Shown: positions 1 to 6,599, counted from the first letter of the stretch. The stretch: 8,475 nt of DNA from DASXTS01 sp036505275 (GCA_036505275.1 DASXTS010000219.1:1-8475), one strand, 5' to 3'. Notes: a model not told the origin generated them from the letters alone. Numbers and translations: made by a program.

Positions 1-184
1 ATGGGACCTCCGATACGAGGTGTGACGATGATGTGGCCCGACTGGTGTACGGCGCGTGTCACTCGACGCACACCGAGCGGACCCTAAGTGACGCTTCGAG
101 CGTGAACAAGGGCCTGGACAGAGGAGGTCACGGCGCCGGACCGCCTTGACCGGCAATCTTTCGCGTGGGGCGTCCTTCGACGTG

Positions 185-214
185 TTGCCCCTTGAACTCC
201 AGGTCGATTACGGT
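185..214 (+). promoter_or_regulatory. Candidate promoter of the trypsin-like protease gene
   Basis: A TTGCCC box (185-190) lies 18 nt before TACGGT (209-214), which fits the actinobacterial TANNNT -10 pattern. The predicted start near 221 would give a leader of about 34 nt containing the Shine-Dalgarno GAGGAG (242-247). The match is ordinary and GC-rich DNA yields many such pairs, so this is a suggestion only. The rest of 1-254 shows no convincing gene. Confidence 0.3.
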
Positions 215-254
215 CCGCAGTTGATCGGCCACGCCTGCCACGAGGAGCCTGGGG

Positions 255-1109
255 ATGTCCGCTGCCTTGACGCGAGTTGTTCGACGGCTCGGCGTCGCCG
301 TTCTCGGCGCCGTGCTCGGCGCGGCGGCGTGCTCGGCGCCGTCCTGGGCGGCCGCCGCATCCGGCATCGATCGAGCTGTGGTCGACCCGAGTGTGGTCGG
401 CGGCAAGCCGGCCGCCCGTGGCGAGCTCCCCTGGCTGGTGAGGTTGTCGGTGGGCTGCGGCGGCGTGCTGTACCGGCCGAACATCGTGCTGACCGCGGCG
501 CACTGCGTTGGCGCGAGCGGCGCCAACACCGGCATCACGGCCGTGCTCGGGGCGGCCGATATGAAGGACCGGAGCCGGATCACCAGGCGATCCAACTACG
601 TCTACCGGGCGCCCGGCTTCACCGCGGCCACCGCGGGCAAGGACTGGGCGCTGATCCGGCTCGCCACCCCGGTCCGCAGGCTGCCGACGCTGCGGATCGC
701 AACCACCACCGCCGACGACGGTGGCACGTTCGGCGGCATGTTCACGGTGGCCGGCTGGGGCGCCACCGCCGAAGGCGGCGCACAGCAGGGGCGCCTGATG
801 ACCGCGCAGGTACCGTTCGTCCCCGACGCCGCGTGCCGGCAGTCCTACCCCGGCCTGGTCGCCTCCGAGATGATGTGCGCCGGCTACCCGGAGGGCGGCG
901 TGGACGCATGCCAGGGCGACTCCGGTGGCCCGATGCTGCGCCGGGACGGAGACGGCTGGACCCAGGTCGGCATCGTGAGCTGGGGCGTTGGCTGTGCCCG
1001 GCCGAACTACCCCGGTGTCTACAGCGAGGTGAGCTCATTCGCCGCGGCGATATCCGCGGCGGCCGACGCGCTCGCCAGGCGTGATTTCGGGGGCGAGGTC
1101 ACCCGGTAG
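255..1109 (+). CDS. Secreted trypsin-like serine protease (S1 family, S. griseus trypsin type)
   Basis: This is a 284-residue secreted endopeptidase predicted to cut after Arg or Lys. Residues 1 to about 35 form a signal peptide: Arg residues at 7, 10 and 11, a hydrophobic Leu/Ala/Val core, and Ala-rich cleavage sites near 32-35. The catalytic domain starts at VVGG (47-50). The triad is His83 in TAAHC, Asp130 in KDWALI and Ser223 in GDSGGP. Asp217, six residues before the Ser, is the trypsin S1 specificity residue. Six cysteines (68/84, 194/208, 219/247) match the three disulfides of S. griseus trypsin, and long stretches such as the TVAGWGA and GIVSWG segments match that enzyme as I recall it. 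The residue before VVGG is Ser, not Arg, so maturation is probably not by self-cleavage at a basic site. The start is set by GAGGAG 7 nt upstream of ATG. The phosphodiesterase gene follows after 3 nt, so the two may be cotranscribed. Confidence 0.95.
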   Translation: MSAALTRVVRRLGVAVLGAVLGAAACSAPSWAAAASGIDRAVVDPSVVGGKPAARGELPWLVRLSVGCGGVLYRPNIVLTAAHCVGASGANTGITAVLGAADMKDRSRITRRSNYVYRAPGFTAATAGKDWALIRLATPVRRLPTLRIATTTADDGGTFGGMFTVAGWGATAEGGAQQGRLMTAQVPFVPDAACRQSYPGLVASEMMCAGYPEGGVDACQGDSGGPMLRRDGDGWTQVGIVSWGVGCARPNYPGVYSEVSSFAAAISAAADALARRDFGGEVTR

Positions 1110-1112
1110 GCG

Positions 1113-2042
1113 GTGGCCGGCTGCGACAGACTGGTGGCCGTGCACCCGTACCTGGACGGGCCACATCCACGGGCGTTCGCGCACCGCGGCTGGCACGTCG
1201 GCGAGCTGGCCGGCATGGAGAACTCGCTCGGCTCCTTCCGCCGCGCCGCCGACGAGGGCTACGTCTACCTGGAGACCGACGTGCACGCCACCGCCGACGG
1301 CGTGGTGGTCGTGCTGCACGACGAGACCCTGGAGCGCACCACCGACGGGCACGGCCCGGTCGCGGCGCAGCCCTGGTCGGCGGTCCGGCGCGCTCGGATC
1401 AACGGCGTGGAACCGCTTTGCCGGCTGGCGGACGTGCTCGAGGAACTCCCCCATGTCAAGATCAACATCGACGTCAAGGCCGACGCCGCGGTGGTGCCCG
1501 TGCTCGACGTGCTGCGGCGGACCGGGGCCTGGGATCGGGTCTGCCTGGCCTCCTTCTCGGAGCGGCGACTGGCCCGGCTGCGCGCCGCCGGCGGCGACCG
1601 GTTGTTGACCAGCCTCGGCACCCGCGGCGCGGCCGTGCTGCGGGTGCGCTCCTGGCTGCCCAGGCTGGCGCCAGCCCGGTGGCCCGCTCGGCCGGCCGCG
1701 CCTCGGCCAGCTGCGGGGCCGGCTGCGGGGCCAGCTGCGGGGCCGGCTGCTGGGCCGGTGGTGGAGACAGCCCCGGTCACTGCTCCTCGTGCCACTCCCC
1801 TGCTGCGCGGCCGGCTGGCCCAGGTGCCGCGGCGGCATGGCCCGGTGCGGGTCGTGGACCCCGCGCTGCTGCGCTTCGCCCACCGGCACGGCATCGAGGT
1901 GCACGTATGGACCGTGGACGCCGCCGAGGAGATGGTGGCCCTGCTCGACCTCGGCGTCGACGGGCTGGTCACCGACCGGCCGGACGTCTTGCGCGCGGTC
2001 CTACAGGCCCGCAACGCCTGGCCGGGTGAGCGATCGGCGTGA
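1113..2042 (+). CDS. Glycerophosphodiester phosphodiesterase (GDPD family)
   Basis: This 309-residue protein is predicted to hydrolyse glycerophosphodiesters to sn-glycerol 3-phosphate and an alcohol. The TIM-barrel signature residues are visible: His24-Arg25-Gly26, Glu36-Asn37, the metal-binding Glu54/Asp56 with His58, His69-Asp70, and the later NIDVK strand (118-122). The C-terminal VHVWTVD (263-269) and DGLVTDRP (283-290) strands are also typical. There is no signal peptide, so it is probably cytoplasmic. Residues about 181-230 are an Ala/Pro/Gly-rich stretch encoded partly by 12-bp tandem repeats, inserted between barrel elements. The GTG at 1113 is used because it lies just after the protease stop; GTG codons at 1134 and 1140 are alternatives, since the HRG motif comes only at residue 24. 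A permease gene follows 30 nt downstream. The family is clear but the natural substrate is not. Confidence 0.92.
   Translation: MAGCDRLVAVHPYLDGPHPRAFAHRGWHVGELAGMENSLGSFRRAADEGYVYLETDVHATADGVVVVLHDETLERTTDGHGPVAAQPWSAVRRARINGVEPLCRLADVLEELPHVKINIDVKADAAVVPVLDVLRRTGAWDRVCLASFSERRLARLRAAGGDRLLTSLGTRGAAVLRVRSWLPRLAPARWPARPAAPRPAAGPAAGPAAGPAAGPVVETAPVTAPRATPLLRGRLAQVPRRHGPVRVVDPALLRFAHRHGIEVHVWTVDAAEEMVALLDLGVDGLVTDRPDVLRAVLQARNAWPGERSA
1705..1764 (+). repeat. 12-bp in-frame tandem repeat inside the phosphodiesterase gene
   Basis: Four units of the form GGCC(A/G)GCTGCGG run from 1705 to 1752, followed by a degenerate fifth unit to 1764. The fifth base alternates A, G, A, G, so the true period may be 24 bp. 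The encoded peptide is a Pro-Ala-Ala-Gly repeat (residues about 199-214). Because the unit is a multiple of three, gain or loss of copies by slippage keeps the frame. Confidence 0.9.
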
Positions 2043-2059
2043 GCGGCCGGGTGACCCGC

Positions 2060-2073
2060 TACAGTCCGGCGGG
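2060..2073 (+). promoter_or_regulatory. Candidate -10 box for a leaderless permease transcript
   Basis: TACAGT (2060-2065) fits TANNNT and lies exactly 7 nt before the GTG at 2073, so transcription would start at or one base before the start codon. No Shine-Dalgarno sequence lies in the intervening CCGGCGG. This geometry is typical of leaderless genes, which are common in actinobacteria. The -35 region is poorly matched. Confidence 0.5.
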
Positions 2074-3482
2074 TGAGCGAGTTGGACACCCCGGTCGCGT
2101 CGCTGTCCGGCCCGGCGCGGCGCCGCGAGCAGCGTGGCTGGGCGTTCTACGACTGGGCCAACTCGGTGTTCCCCACCTCGATCGTCACCGTGTTCCTCTC
2201 GCTCTACCTGACCTCGATCGCCGAGAAAGCCGCCAGCGCCGACACCGCACGCAACGGGCCGGCGCCATGCCCCGGCGGGGACACCCTGCGCGACTGCGAC
2301 GTGTCCCTGCTCGGGCTGCAGTTCCCGGCCGGCTCGCTGTGGGGCTACCTGCTCTCGGTGGCCACCGTGGTGCAGGTGGTGGTGCTGCCGATCACCGGCG
2401 CGATCGCCGACCGCACCCAGAACAAGCGGCGGATGCTGGCCTACTTCGCTTTCGCCGGCGCTGCGTGCACGGCCGCGCTGGCGCTGGTGGCCGGCACCGA
2501 CTGGAAGCTCGGCGTGCTGCTGTTCGTGCTGGCCAACGGCTGCTTCGGGGCCTCGGTGGTGATCTACTACGCGTTCCTGCCGGAGATCGCGACGCCGGAC
2601 GAGCGCGACTCGCTCTCGGCTCGGGCCTGGGCGTTCGGCTACCTTGGCGGCGGCACGGCGCTGGCCCTGCAGCTGGCGCTGTTCCTGGCGCACGACGCGG
2701 TGGGCCTGTCCGAGGGCCAGGCGGTGCGGGTGTGCTTCCTCGCCTCGGGCCTGTGGTGGGCGGTGTTCACCCTCATCCCGCTGGCCAGCCTGCGCCGCCA
2801 CCAGCCGCCGCACGGCGCCGAGCACGGCGCGTCGGTGCTCACCGCCGGCTTCCAGGAGCTGGCCGGCACACTGCGCCAGGCCCGCACGTTCCCGTTGACG
2901 CTGGGCTTCCTCGGCGCCTACCTGGTGTACACCGACGGCATCTCCACGGTGGCCAACGTCGCCGGCCAGTACGGCAAGCTCGAGCTGAAACTGCCGCAGC
3001 AGGTGCTGATCACCACGATCCTGCTGGTCCAGTTCGTCGCTTTCTTCGGCGGCGTGCTGCACGGCGCGCTCGCCCGCCGGCTGGGCGCCAAGCGGACCAT
3101 CATGGCCAGCCTGGTGGTGTGGATCGCGGTGGTCGGCATGGCGTTCTTCGTCCGCGAGGGCGACCGGCTGCAGTTCTACGGCGTGGCCGTCGGCATCGGC
3201 ATCGTGCTCGGCGGCACCAATGCGCTGTCCCGGTCGCTGTTCTCGCAGATGGTGCCGCCCGGCCGCGAGGCGCAGTACTTCTCGCTGTACGAGGTCGGCG
3301 AGCGGTCCACCTCGTGGCTCGGCCCACTGGTCTTCGCCGCGGTCGGCCAGGCCACCGGCTCGTTCCGGCTGGCGATCATCTCCCTGGTCGCGTTCTTCGT
3401 CGCCGGGTTCGTCCTCGTCGGCCTGGTCCCGGTGCGCCGGGCCATCCGCGCGGTCGGCAACCCGGAGCCGGCGGTCCTGTAG
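2073..3482 (+). CDS. MFS permease of the UMF1 (Atg22-like) family
   Basis: This 469-residue integral membrane protein has about twelve hydrophobic segments spread over residues 30 to 455. Family marks are YDWANSVF (26-33) before helix 1, the loop 2-3 motif ADRTQNKRR (112-120), LPEIATPDERD (169-179), and the late block around ALSRSLFSQMVPPGRE (384-399). A long loop (about 50-85) with two Cys residues (66 and 75) separates helices 1 and 2 and should face outward. UMF1 members are secondary transporters with mostly unknown substrates. Relatives include yeast Atg22, a vacuolar amino-acid exporter, so an amino-acid or small-metabolite efflux role is possible but unproven. GTG at 2073 is the likely start, placed 7 nt after a -10-like box. 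It lies 30 nt after the phosphodiesterase gene and could also be reached by readthrough. I see no clear terminator after its stop. Confidence 0.9.
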   Translation: MSELDTPVASLSGPARRREQRGWAFYDWANSVFPTSIVTVFLSLYLTSIAEKAASADTARNGPAPCPGGDTLRDCDVSLLGLQFPAGSLWGYLLSVATVVQVVVLPITGAIADRTQNKRRMLAYFAFAGAACTAALALVAGTDWKLGVLLFVLANGCFGASVVIYYAFLPEIATPDERDSLSARAWAFGYLGGGTALALQLALFLAHDAVGLSEGQAVRVCFLASGLWWAVFTLIPLASLRRHQPPHGAEHGASVLTAGFQELAGTLRQARTFPLTLGFLGAYLVYTDGISTVANVAGQYGKLELKLPQQVLITTILLVQFVAFFGGVLHGALARRLGAKRTIMASLVVWIAVVGMAFFVREGDRLQFYGVAVGIGIVLGGTNALSRSLFSQMVPPGREAQYFSLYEVGERSTSWLGPLVFAAVGQATGSFRLAIISLVAFFVAGFVLVGLVPVRRAIRAVGNPEPAVL

Positions 3483-3531
3483 GCGTCCGAGAGAGCCACT
3501 TGGCCAGAGCACGACTCAACGACCCCACTAT

Positions 3532-3547
3532 TCACCCGAACGAGTGA
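3532..3547. promoter_or_regulatory. Imperfect inverted repeat upstream of rbpA
   Basis: TCAC (3532-3535) and GTGA (3544-3547) form perfect arms, followed inward by one mismatch and a CG/CG pair around an AA centre, giving a 16-bp imperfect palindrome. It lies 50 bp downstream of the permease stop and about 60 bp upstream of the predicted rbpA stress promoter. There is no T-tract, so it is not an intrinsic terminator. It could be an operator, but the regulator is unknown. Confidence 0.3.
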
Positions 3548-3593
3548 TGTATGCGGGGTTACCGCCAGGGAACGCGTCACAAACACGTGCCGT

Positions 3594-3620
3594 GGGAATC
3601 CAAACAGAGCACCCTACGTT
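3594..3620 (+). promoter_or_regulatory. SigR/SigH-type ECF promoter of rbpA
   Basis: GGGAAT (3594-3599) is followed, after exactly 18 nt counted from the end of GGAAT, by GTT (3618-3620). This equals the Streptomyces SigR consensus GGAAT-N18-GTT, which is also close to that of mycobacterial SigH, the thiol-oxidative stress sigma factors. S. coelicolor rbpA is known to be a SigR target, which supports the assignment. The predicted start near 3627 gives a leader of about 120 nt. A weaker ECF-like pair, GGAAC (3569-3573) and CGTG (3591-3594), lies just upstream and may be a second promoter or chance. Confidence 0.72.
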
Positions 3621-3708
3621 TTGACAAGTAAAACCTCACCGTCAGCGATCAACTGGCCGCGTCGGGAACCACCGAGCGGCCTCGTTCGTTGCACGACGTG
3701 AGCTCCGT

Positions 3709-3726
3709 CCCGGCGACGTTGCCGGG
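3709..3726 (+). promoter_or_regulatory. Hairpin in the rbpA 5' leader
   Basis: CCCGGC (3709-3714) and GCCGGG (3721-3726) form a perfect 6-bp GC stem with a 6-nt loop. It ends 6-7 nt before the AGAAAGGA Shine-Dalgarno region (3732-3739), which itself is 7 nt from the ATG. A stem this close to a ribosome site could affect translation or RNA stability. There is no oligo-T run, so it is not a terminator, and no known riboswitch class is recognised. Confidence 0.45.
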
Positions 3727-3746
3727 TCTTCAGAAAGGACACCGCC

Positions 3747-4091
3747 ATGGCCGACCGCGTCCTGCGTGGTAGCCGGCTCGGCGCCACGAGCTACGAGACC
3801 GACCGGGACCACGATCTCGCGCCGCGCCGGTCGGTGCGTTACGAGTGCCCTAAGGGCCACGCGTTCGAGGTGCCCTTCGCCGACGATGCCGAGCCGCCCA
3901 TCACGTGGGAGTGCCGGCTGCACGGCGTCGAGTCCAAGTTGATCGACGGTACCGAGCCGGAGCCCAAGAAGGCCAAGCCACCGCGCACGCACTGGGACAT
4001 GCTGCTCGAGCGCCGCTCCGTGCTCGAGCTGGAGGAGCTGCTCACCGAGCGCCTCGAGGAGCTGAAGGGCCGCCGCAGCCGCAGCGCTTGA
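3747..4091 (+). CDS. rbpA: RNA polymerase-binding protein RbpA
   Basis: RbpA is the actinobacterial transcription factor that binds RNA polymerase and the principal sigma factor, stabilises the open complex and affects rifampicin tolerance. The 114-residue protein has all parts in order: N-terminal tail with ALR-like VLRGSRLG (5-12) and SYETDR (15-20), core domain (about 29-68), basic linker KKAKPPR (74-80), and sigma-interaction domain THWDMLLERR (81-90) with an acidic helix to residue 107. The N-terminus and sigma-interaction domain are almost mycobacterial. However, the core has Cys34, His38, Cys56 and His59 at positions where S. coelicolor RbpA has zinc ligands, while M. tuberculosis RbpA has lost most of them. 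AGAAAGGA 7 nt upstream fixes the ATG. A stress-type promoter lies upstream and an intrinsic terminator follows. Convergence with ppm-lnt matches the Rv2050/Rv2051c arrangement. Confidence 0.97.
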   Translation: MADRVLRGSRLGATSYETDRDHDLAPRRSVRYECPKGHAFEVPFADDAEPPITWECRLHGVESKLIDGTEPEPKKAKPPRTHWDMLLERRSVLELEELLTERLEELKGRRSRSA

Positions 4092-4111
4092 CCGATCCAC
4101 CGCCACGCCAT

Positions 4112-4147
4112 GGCCGCCGGGCTCTCCCGCCCCGGCGGCCTTTTCTT
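4112..4147 (+). terminator. Intrinsic terminator of rbpA
   Basis: A perfect 10-bp stem, GGCCGCCGGG (4112-4121) with CCCGGCGGCC (4131-4140), closes a 9-nt loop and is followed at once by TTTTCTT (4141-4147). It begins 20 nt after the rbpA stop. The T-tract is on the plus strand only, so it should not stop the opposing ppm transcript equally well. Confidence 0.92.
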
Positions 4148-4209
4148 CACGCCGCTGCGGGCGCCCCGATTGTGCGACCCATCTTGCTGCGAAGAACGGG
4201 CCCCGGGGC

Positions 4210-5016
4210 TCAGCTGCGGCTCGAGCCGGCGCCGGTGCGGTGACGGAGCTGACGGAGCTGGTTCCACCGGTGCCGCAGACCCCACTGGGTGACCCGCAGG
4301 AGCGCCTCGCGGACGATGGAGCCGCTCATCTTGGACTCCCCGATCGCCCGCTCGGTGAAGGTGATCGGCACCTCCACGACCCGGAAGCCGGCGAGCGTGG
4401 TGCGCCAGGCCAGATCGACCTGGAAGCAGTAGCCCTGGGAGGCGACGTTGTCCAGCGCCAGCTTCTCCAGCACTCGACGGCGGTAGGCGCGGTAGCCGCC
4501 GGTGATGTCCTTGATCCGAACCCCGAGCGCGAGCCGCGAGTACAGGTTGCCGCCGCGGGAGAGCCACTCGCGATGGCGGGGCCAGTTGACCACCCGCCCG
4601 CCCGGCACGTACCGCGAGCCGAGGACGAGGTCGGCCCCCTGCCCGACGACGCCGCTTGCGCCATCGGCGCCGCGCAACGCGTCGAGCAGCCGGGGCAGGG
4701 CCTCCGGCGGGTGCGAGCCGTCGGCGTCCATCTCGACGATCACGCCGTACTCCCGAGCCAGCGCCCACTCGAAGCCGGCGGTGTACGCGGCGCCGAGCCC
4801 GTTCTTGGCGCTTCGGTGCAGCACGTGCACCCGCTTGTCGCCGCCGGCCAGCTCGTCGGCCAGCACGCCGGTGCCGTCAGGGCTGTTGTCGTCGACGATC
4901 AGCACGTGCGCGTCGGGCACCGAAGCGTGTAGCCGCGCCACGATCGGTCCGAGGTTCTCCCGCTCGTTGTAGGTCGGGATCACCACCAGCACGGCGCCCA
5001 GCCGCTCGTCCGCCAT
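4210..5016 (-). CDS. ppm: Polyprenol monophosphomannose synthase (GT2, DPM1-like)
   Basis: This 268-residue cytoplasmic-face glycosyltransferase is predicted to move mannose from GDP-mannose to polyprenyl phosphate. The product feeds lipomannan-type glycolipids and protein O-mannosylation. GT2 features are IPTYNERENL (13-22), the nucleotide-binding VDDNSPDGT (41-49), the metal-binding DAD (97-99), LGSRYVPGG (132-140), KDITGGYRAY (169-178) and the acceptor-loop GESKMS (226-231). It lacks a C-terminal membrane domain, so it resembles the soluble Ppm half of M. tuberculosis Rv2051c. Residues about 115-127 look like a small Gly/Ala-rich insertion before the LGSRY strand. ATG at 5016 is chosen because GGAGG (5031-5027) stands 10 nt upstream and the conserved fold begins within ten residues. 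It starts 17 nt after lnt stops, so the two form an operon. Confidence 0.95.
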   Translation of the reverse strand: MADERLGAVLVVIPTYNERENLGPIVARLHASVPDAHVLIVDDNSPDGTGVLADELAGGDKRVHVLHRSAKNGLGAAYTAGFEWALAREYGVIVEMDADGSHPPEALPRLLDALRGADGASGVVGQGADLVLGSRYVPGGRVVNWPRHREWLSRGGNLYSRLALGVRIKDITGGYRAYRRRVLEKLALDNVASQGYCFQVDLAWRTTLAGFRVVEVPITFTERAIGESKMSGSIVREALLRVTQWGLRHRWNQLRQLRHRTGAGSSRS

Positions 5017-5033
5017 TGTGTTCGGTCCTCCAG

Positions 5034-6599
5034 TCAGTCCGATCGGGCCCGCCGCTCGCGCCGGCGGCGCAGCACGACCGAGAGCAGTGCCGCCGCCGCG
5101 ATCACCACCAGCAGCCATTCCGGTGCGGCGCCGACCCGGGTGGCCAGCGTAGTGGTCGTGCGCAGCGGCACGTCGGCCACCAGAGCATCCGCGGTGAACA
5201 GGTTCGTCCGCTGACGGATGACGCCGTCCGAGGCGATCACCGCGCTGACCCCGCTGGTGGCCGCGACCAGCACCGACCGGGAGTGCTCCACGGCGCGCAC
5301 CCGGGACATGGCGAGCTGCTGGTAGGTCATCTCGGTGAAGCCGAACGTGGCGTTGTTCGTGGGTACGGCGAGCACCGTGCCGCCGGCCCGCACCGCGTCG
5401 CTGACCACGTTGTCGAAGGCGACCTCGTAACAGGTGGCGATCGCCACCGTGGTGCCGGCGACGTCGAGGACGCCGACCCGGTCGCCCGGCTGCAGCGGCC
5501 GCCGCACCCGGTCGACGTCGCTGCTGACCAATCGGGCGAGCCGGCGCAGCGGGATGTACTCGCCGAACGGCTGCACGTGCCGCTTGATGTACTGGGCGGT
5601 CGGGCCGGTGCCCGGCTGCCACAGCACCACGGCGTTGAACGGCCCGCCGTCGGGCGGCTCGAGGATGGCGCCGACCAGGATGGGCGCCGCGATGGCCTGG
5701 GCGGCCGCATCGACCGCCGCGCGCGCGTCCGCGTTGCGGATCGGGTCGATGTCCGCCGCGTTCTCCGGCCACAGCACGAGGTCCGGCTGCGGCGCGCGGC
5801 CGTCCCGCACGTCGGCGGCCAGCCGCTCGGTGGCTGCCCGGTGGTTGTCCAGCACCGCGCGCCGCTGGGCGTTGAAGTCCAGCCCGGCCTGCGGCACGTT
5901 GCCCTGCACCAGCGCGACGGTTAGCGTGCCGGCCTGCGCGGCGGTGTCCACCAGCGGTGCCGCGGCCAACCCCGTGATCACCGGTAGCGCGACCGCCAGC
6001 GCCGGCGCCAGCAGCCGCCGGCGCGAGGCCAGCGCGCGCCGAACCAGTTCGGCCAGCCCCAGCCCGCTCAGTATGACGGCGAAGGACAGCAGCGGCGCGC
6101 CGCCGAGCGCCGCGATCGGCAGGAACGGCCCGTCCGGCTGGCCGAAGGCCACCTTGCCCCACGGGAAACCACCGAACGGCAGCCTGGCACGGGCCGCCTC
6201 GCCGGCCACCCACAGCGCCGCGGCGAACACCGGCGCCGCCGTGGTCCGCGAGACGACCGCCATGCCGGCCGCGGCGGCGCCGCAGAACAGCGCCTCGCAC
6301 CCGGCGAGCAGCAGCCACGGCGTGCGGCCGACGAAGCTGCCGGTCCACACCAGCAACGGCAGCAGGAACCCGAGGCCGAACAGGTAGCCGTAGCCGAAGC
6401 CGGCGCGGGCGCTGCGGCCCCGCAGCGCGGCACCGAGCAGCGCGAACGCCGGCAGGGCGAGCCACCACACGGTCCGTGGCGGGAACGAGGCGTAGAGCAA
6501 CACGCCACCGAGCACCGAGCCAGCCGAGCGCGTGAGGACAGCCGCTCGGCGGTTTGTGCCGCGTCCGGCCCGATCGGCCGTAACGGCGGCGGGGCCCAT
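5034..6599 (-). CDS. lnt: Apolipoprotein N-acyltransferase
   Basis: Lnt adds the third acyl chain to the N-terminal cysteine of diacylated lipoproteins at the outer face of the membrane. The 521-residue protein has about six hydrophobic segments between residues 27 and 215, a carbon-nitrogen hydrolase domain (about 226-480) and a final membrane helix (494-511) ending in an Arg-rich tail. The catalytic triad is Glu279 in WPEN, Lys339 in YIKRHVQPFGEY and Cys390 in ATCYEVAF, matching E. coli Glu267, Lys335 and Cys387. An open frame continues upstream to about 7205, but that stretch is antisense to a DUF4259 gene. ATG at 6599 is therefore the likely start. It has no Shine-Dalgarno site but follows a -10-like box by 7 nt, suggesting a leaderless message. 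In M. tuberculosis this domain is fused in front of Ppm; here the genes are separate. Confidence 0.94.
   Translation of the reverse strand: MGPAAVTADRAGRGTNRRAAVLTRSAGSVLGGVLLYASFPPRTVWWLALPAFALLGAALRGRSARAGFGYGYLFGLGFLLPLLVWTGSFVGRTPWLLLAGCEALFCGAAAAGMAVVSRTTAAPVFAAALWVAGEAARARLPFGGFPWGKVAFGQPDGPFLPIAALGGAPLLSFAVILSGLGLAELVRRALASRRRLLAPALAVALPVITGLAAAPLVDTAAQAGTLTVALVQGNVPQAGLDFNAQRRAVLDNHRAATERLAADVRDGRAPQPDLVLWPENAADIDPIRNADARAAVDAAAQAIAAPILVGAILEPPDGGPFNAVVLWQPGTGPTAQYIKRHVQPFGEYIPLRRLARLVSSDVDRVRRPLQPGDRVGVLDVAGTTVAIATCYEVAFDNVVSDAVRAGGTVLAVPTNNATFGFTEMTYQQLAMSRVRAVEHSRSVLVAATSGVSAVIASDGVIRQRTNLFTADALVADVPLRTTTTLATRVGAAPEWLLVVIAAAALLSVVLRRRRERRARSD

Noticed and set aside
22..87. A short frame at the left edge, GTG or ATG to TAA
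   Set aside because: It could be a tiny peptide or the tail of an upstream gene, but it has mixed third-position bases, no recognisable motif and too little length to judge.
89..103. A small stem (ACGCT-TCG-AGCGT) upstream of the protease gene
   Set aside because: The stem has only 5 bp and no T-tract, and such stems are frequent in GC-rich DNA. It may end an upstream transcript, but nothing here shows it.
1418..2029. An alternative plus-strand frame through the phosphodiesterase gene
   Set aside because: It is an Arg/Ala/Gly-rich shadow. The GDPD motifs on both sides of the repeat are in the frame starting at 1113, so there is no frameshift.
2001..3512. A 503-codon open frame antisense to the permease gene
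   Set aside because: The translation is rich in Arg, Gly, Gln and His with no domain pattern, and mirrors the strong third-position GC bias of the permease gene. The plus-strand protein has clear family motifs.
3621..3649. A perfect TTGACA upstream of rbpA as a housekeeping promoter
   Set aside because: The hexamer 17 nt downstream (AGCGAT) and its neighbours lack the TANNNT pattern, so the pair is unconvincing. TTGACA alone is not enough.
4241..4258. A two-copy 9-bp direct repeat (TGACGGAGC) near the end of ppm
   Set aside because: Two copies encode the QLRQLR end of the protein and need no further explanation. There is no sign of an attachment site or mobile element.
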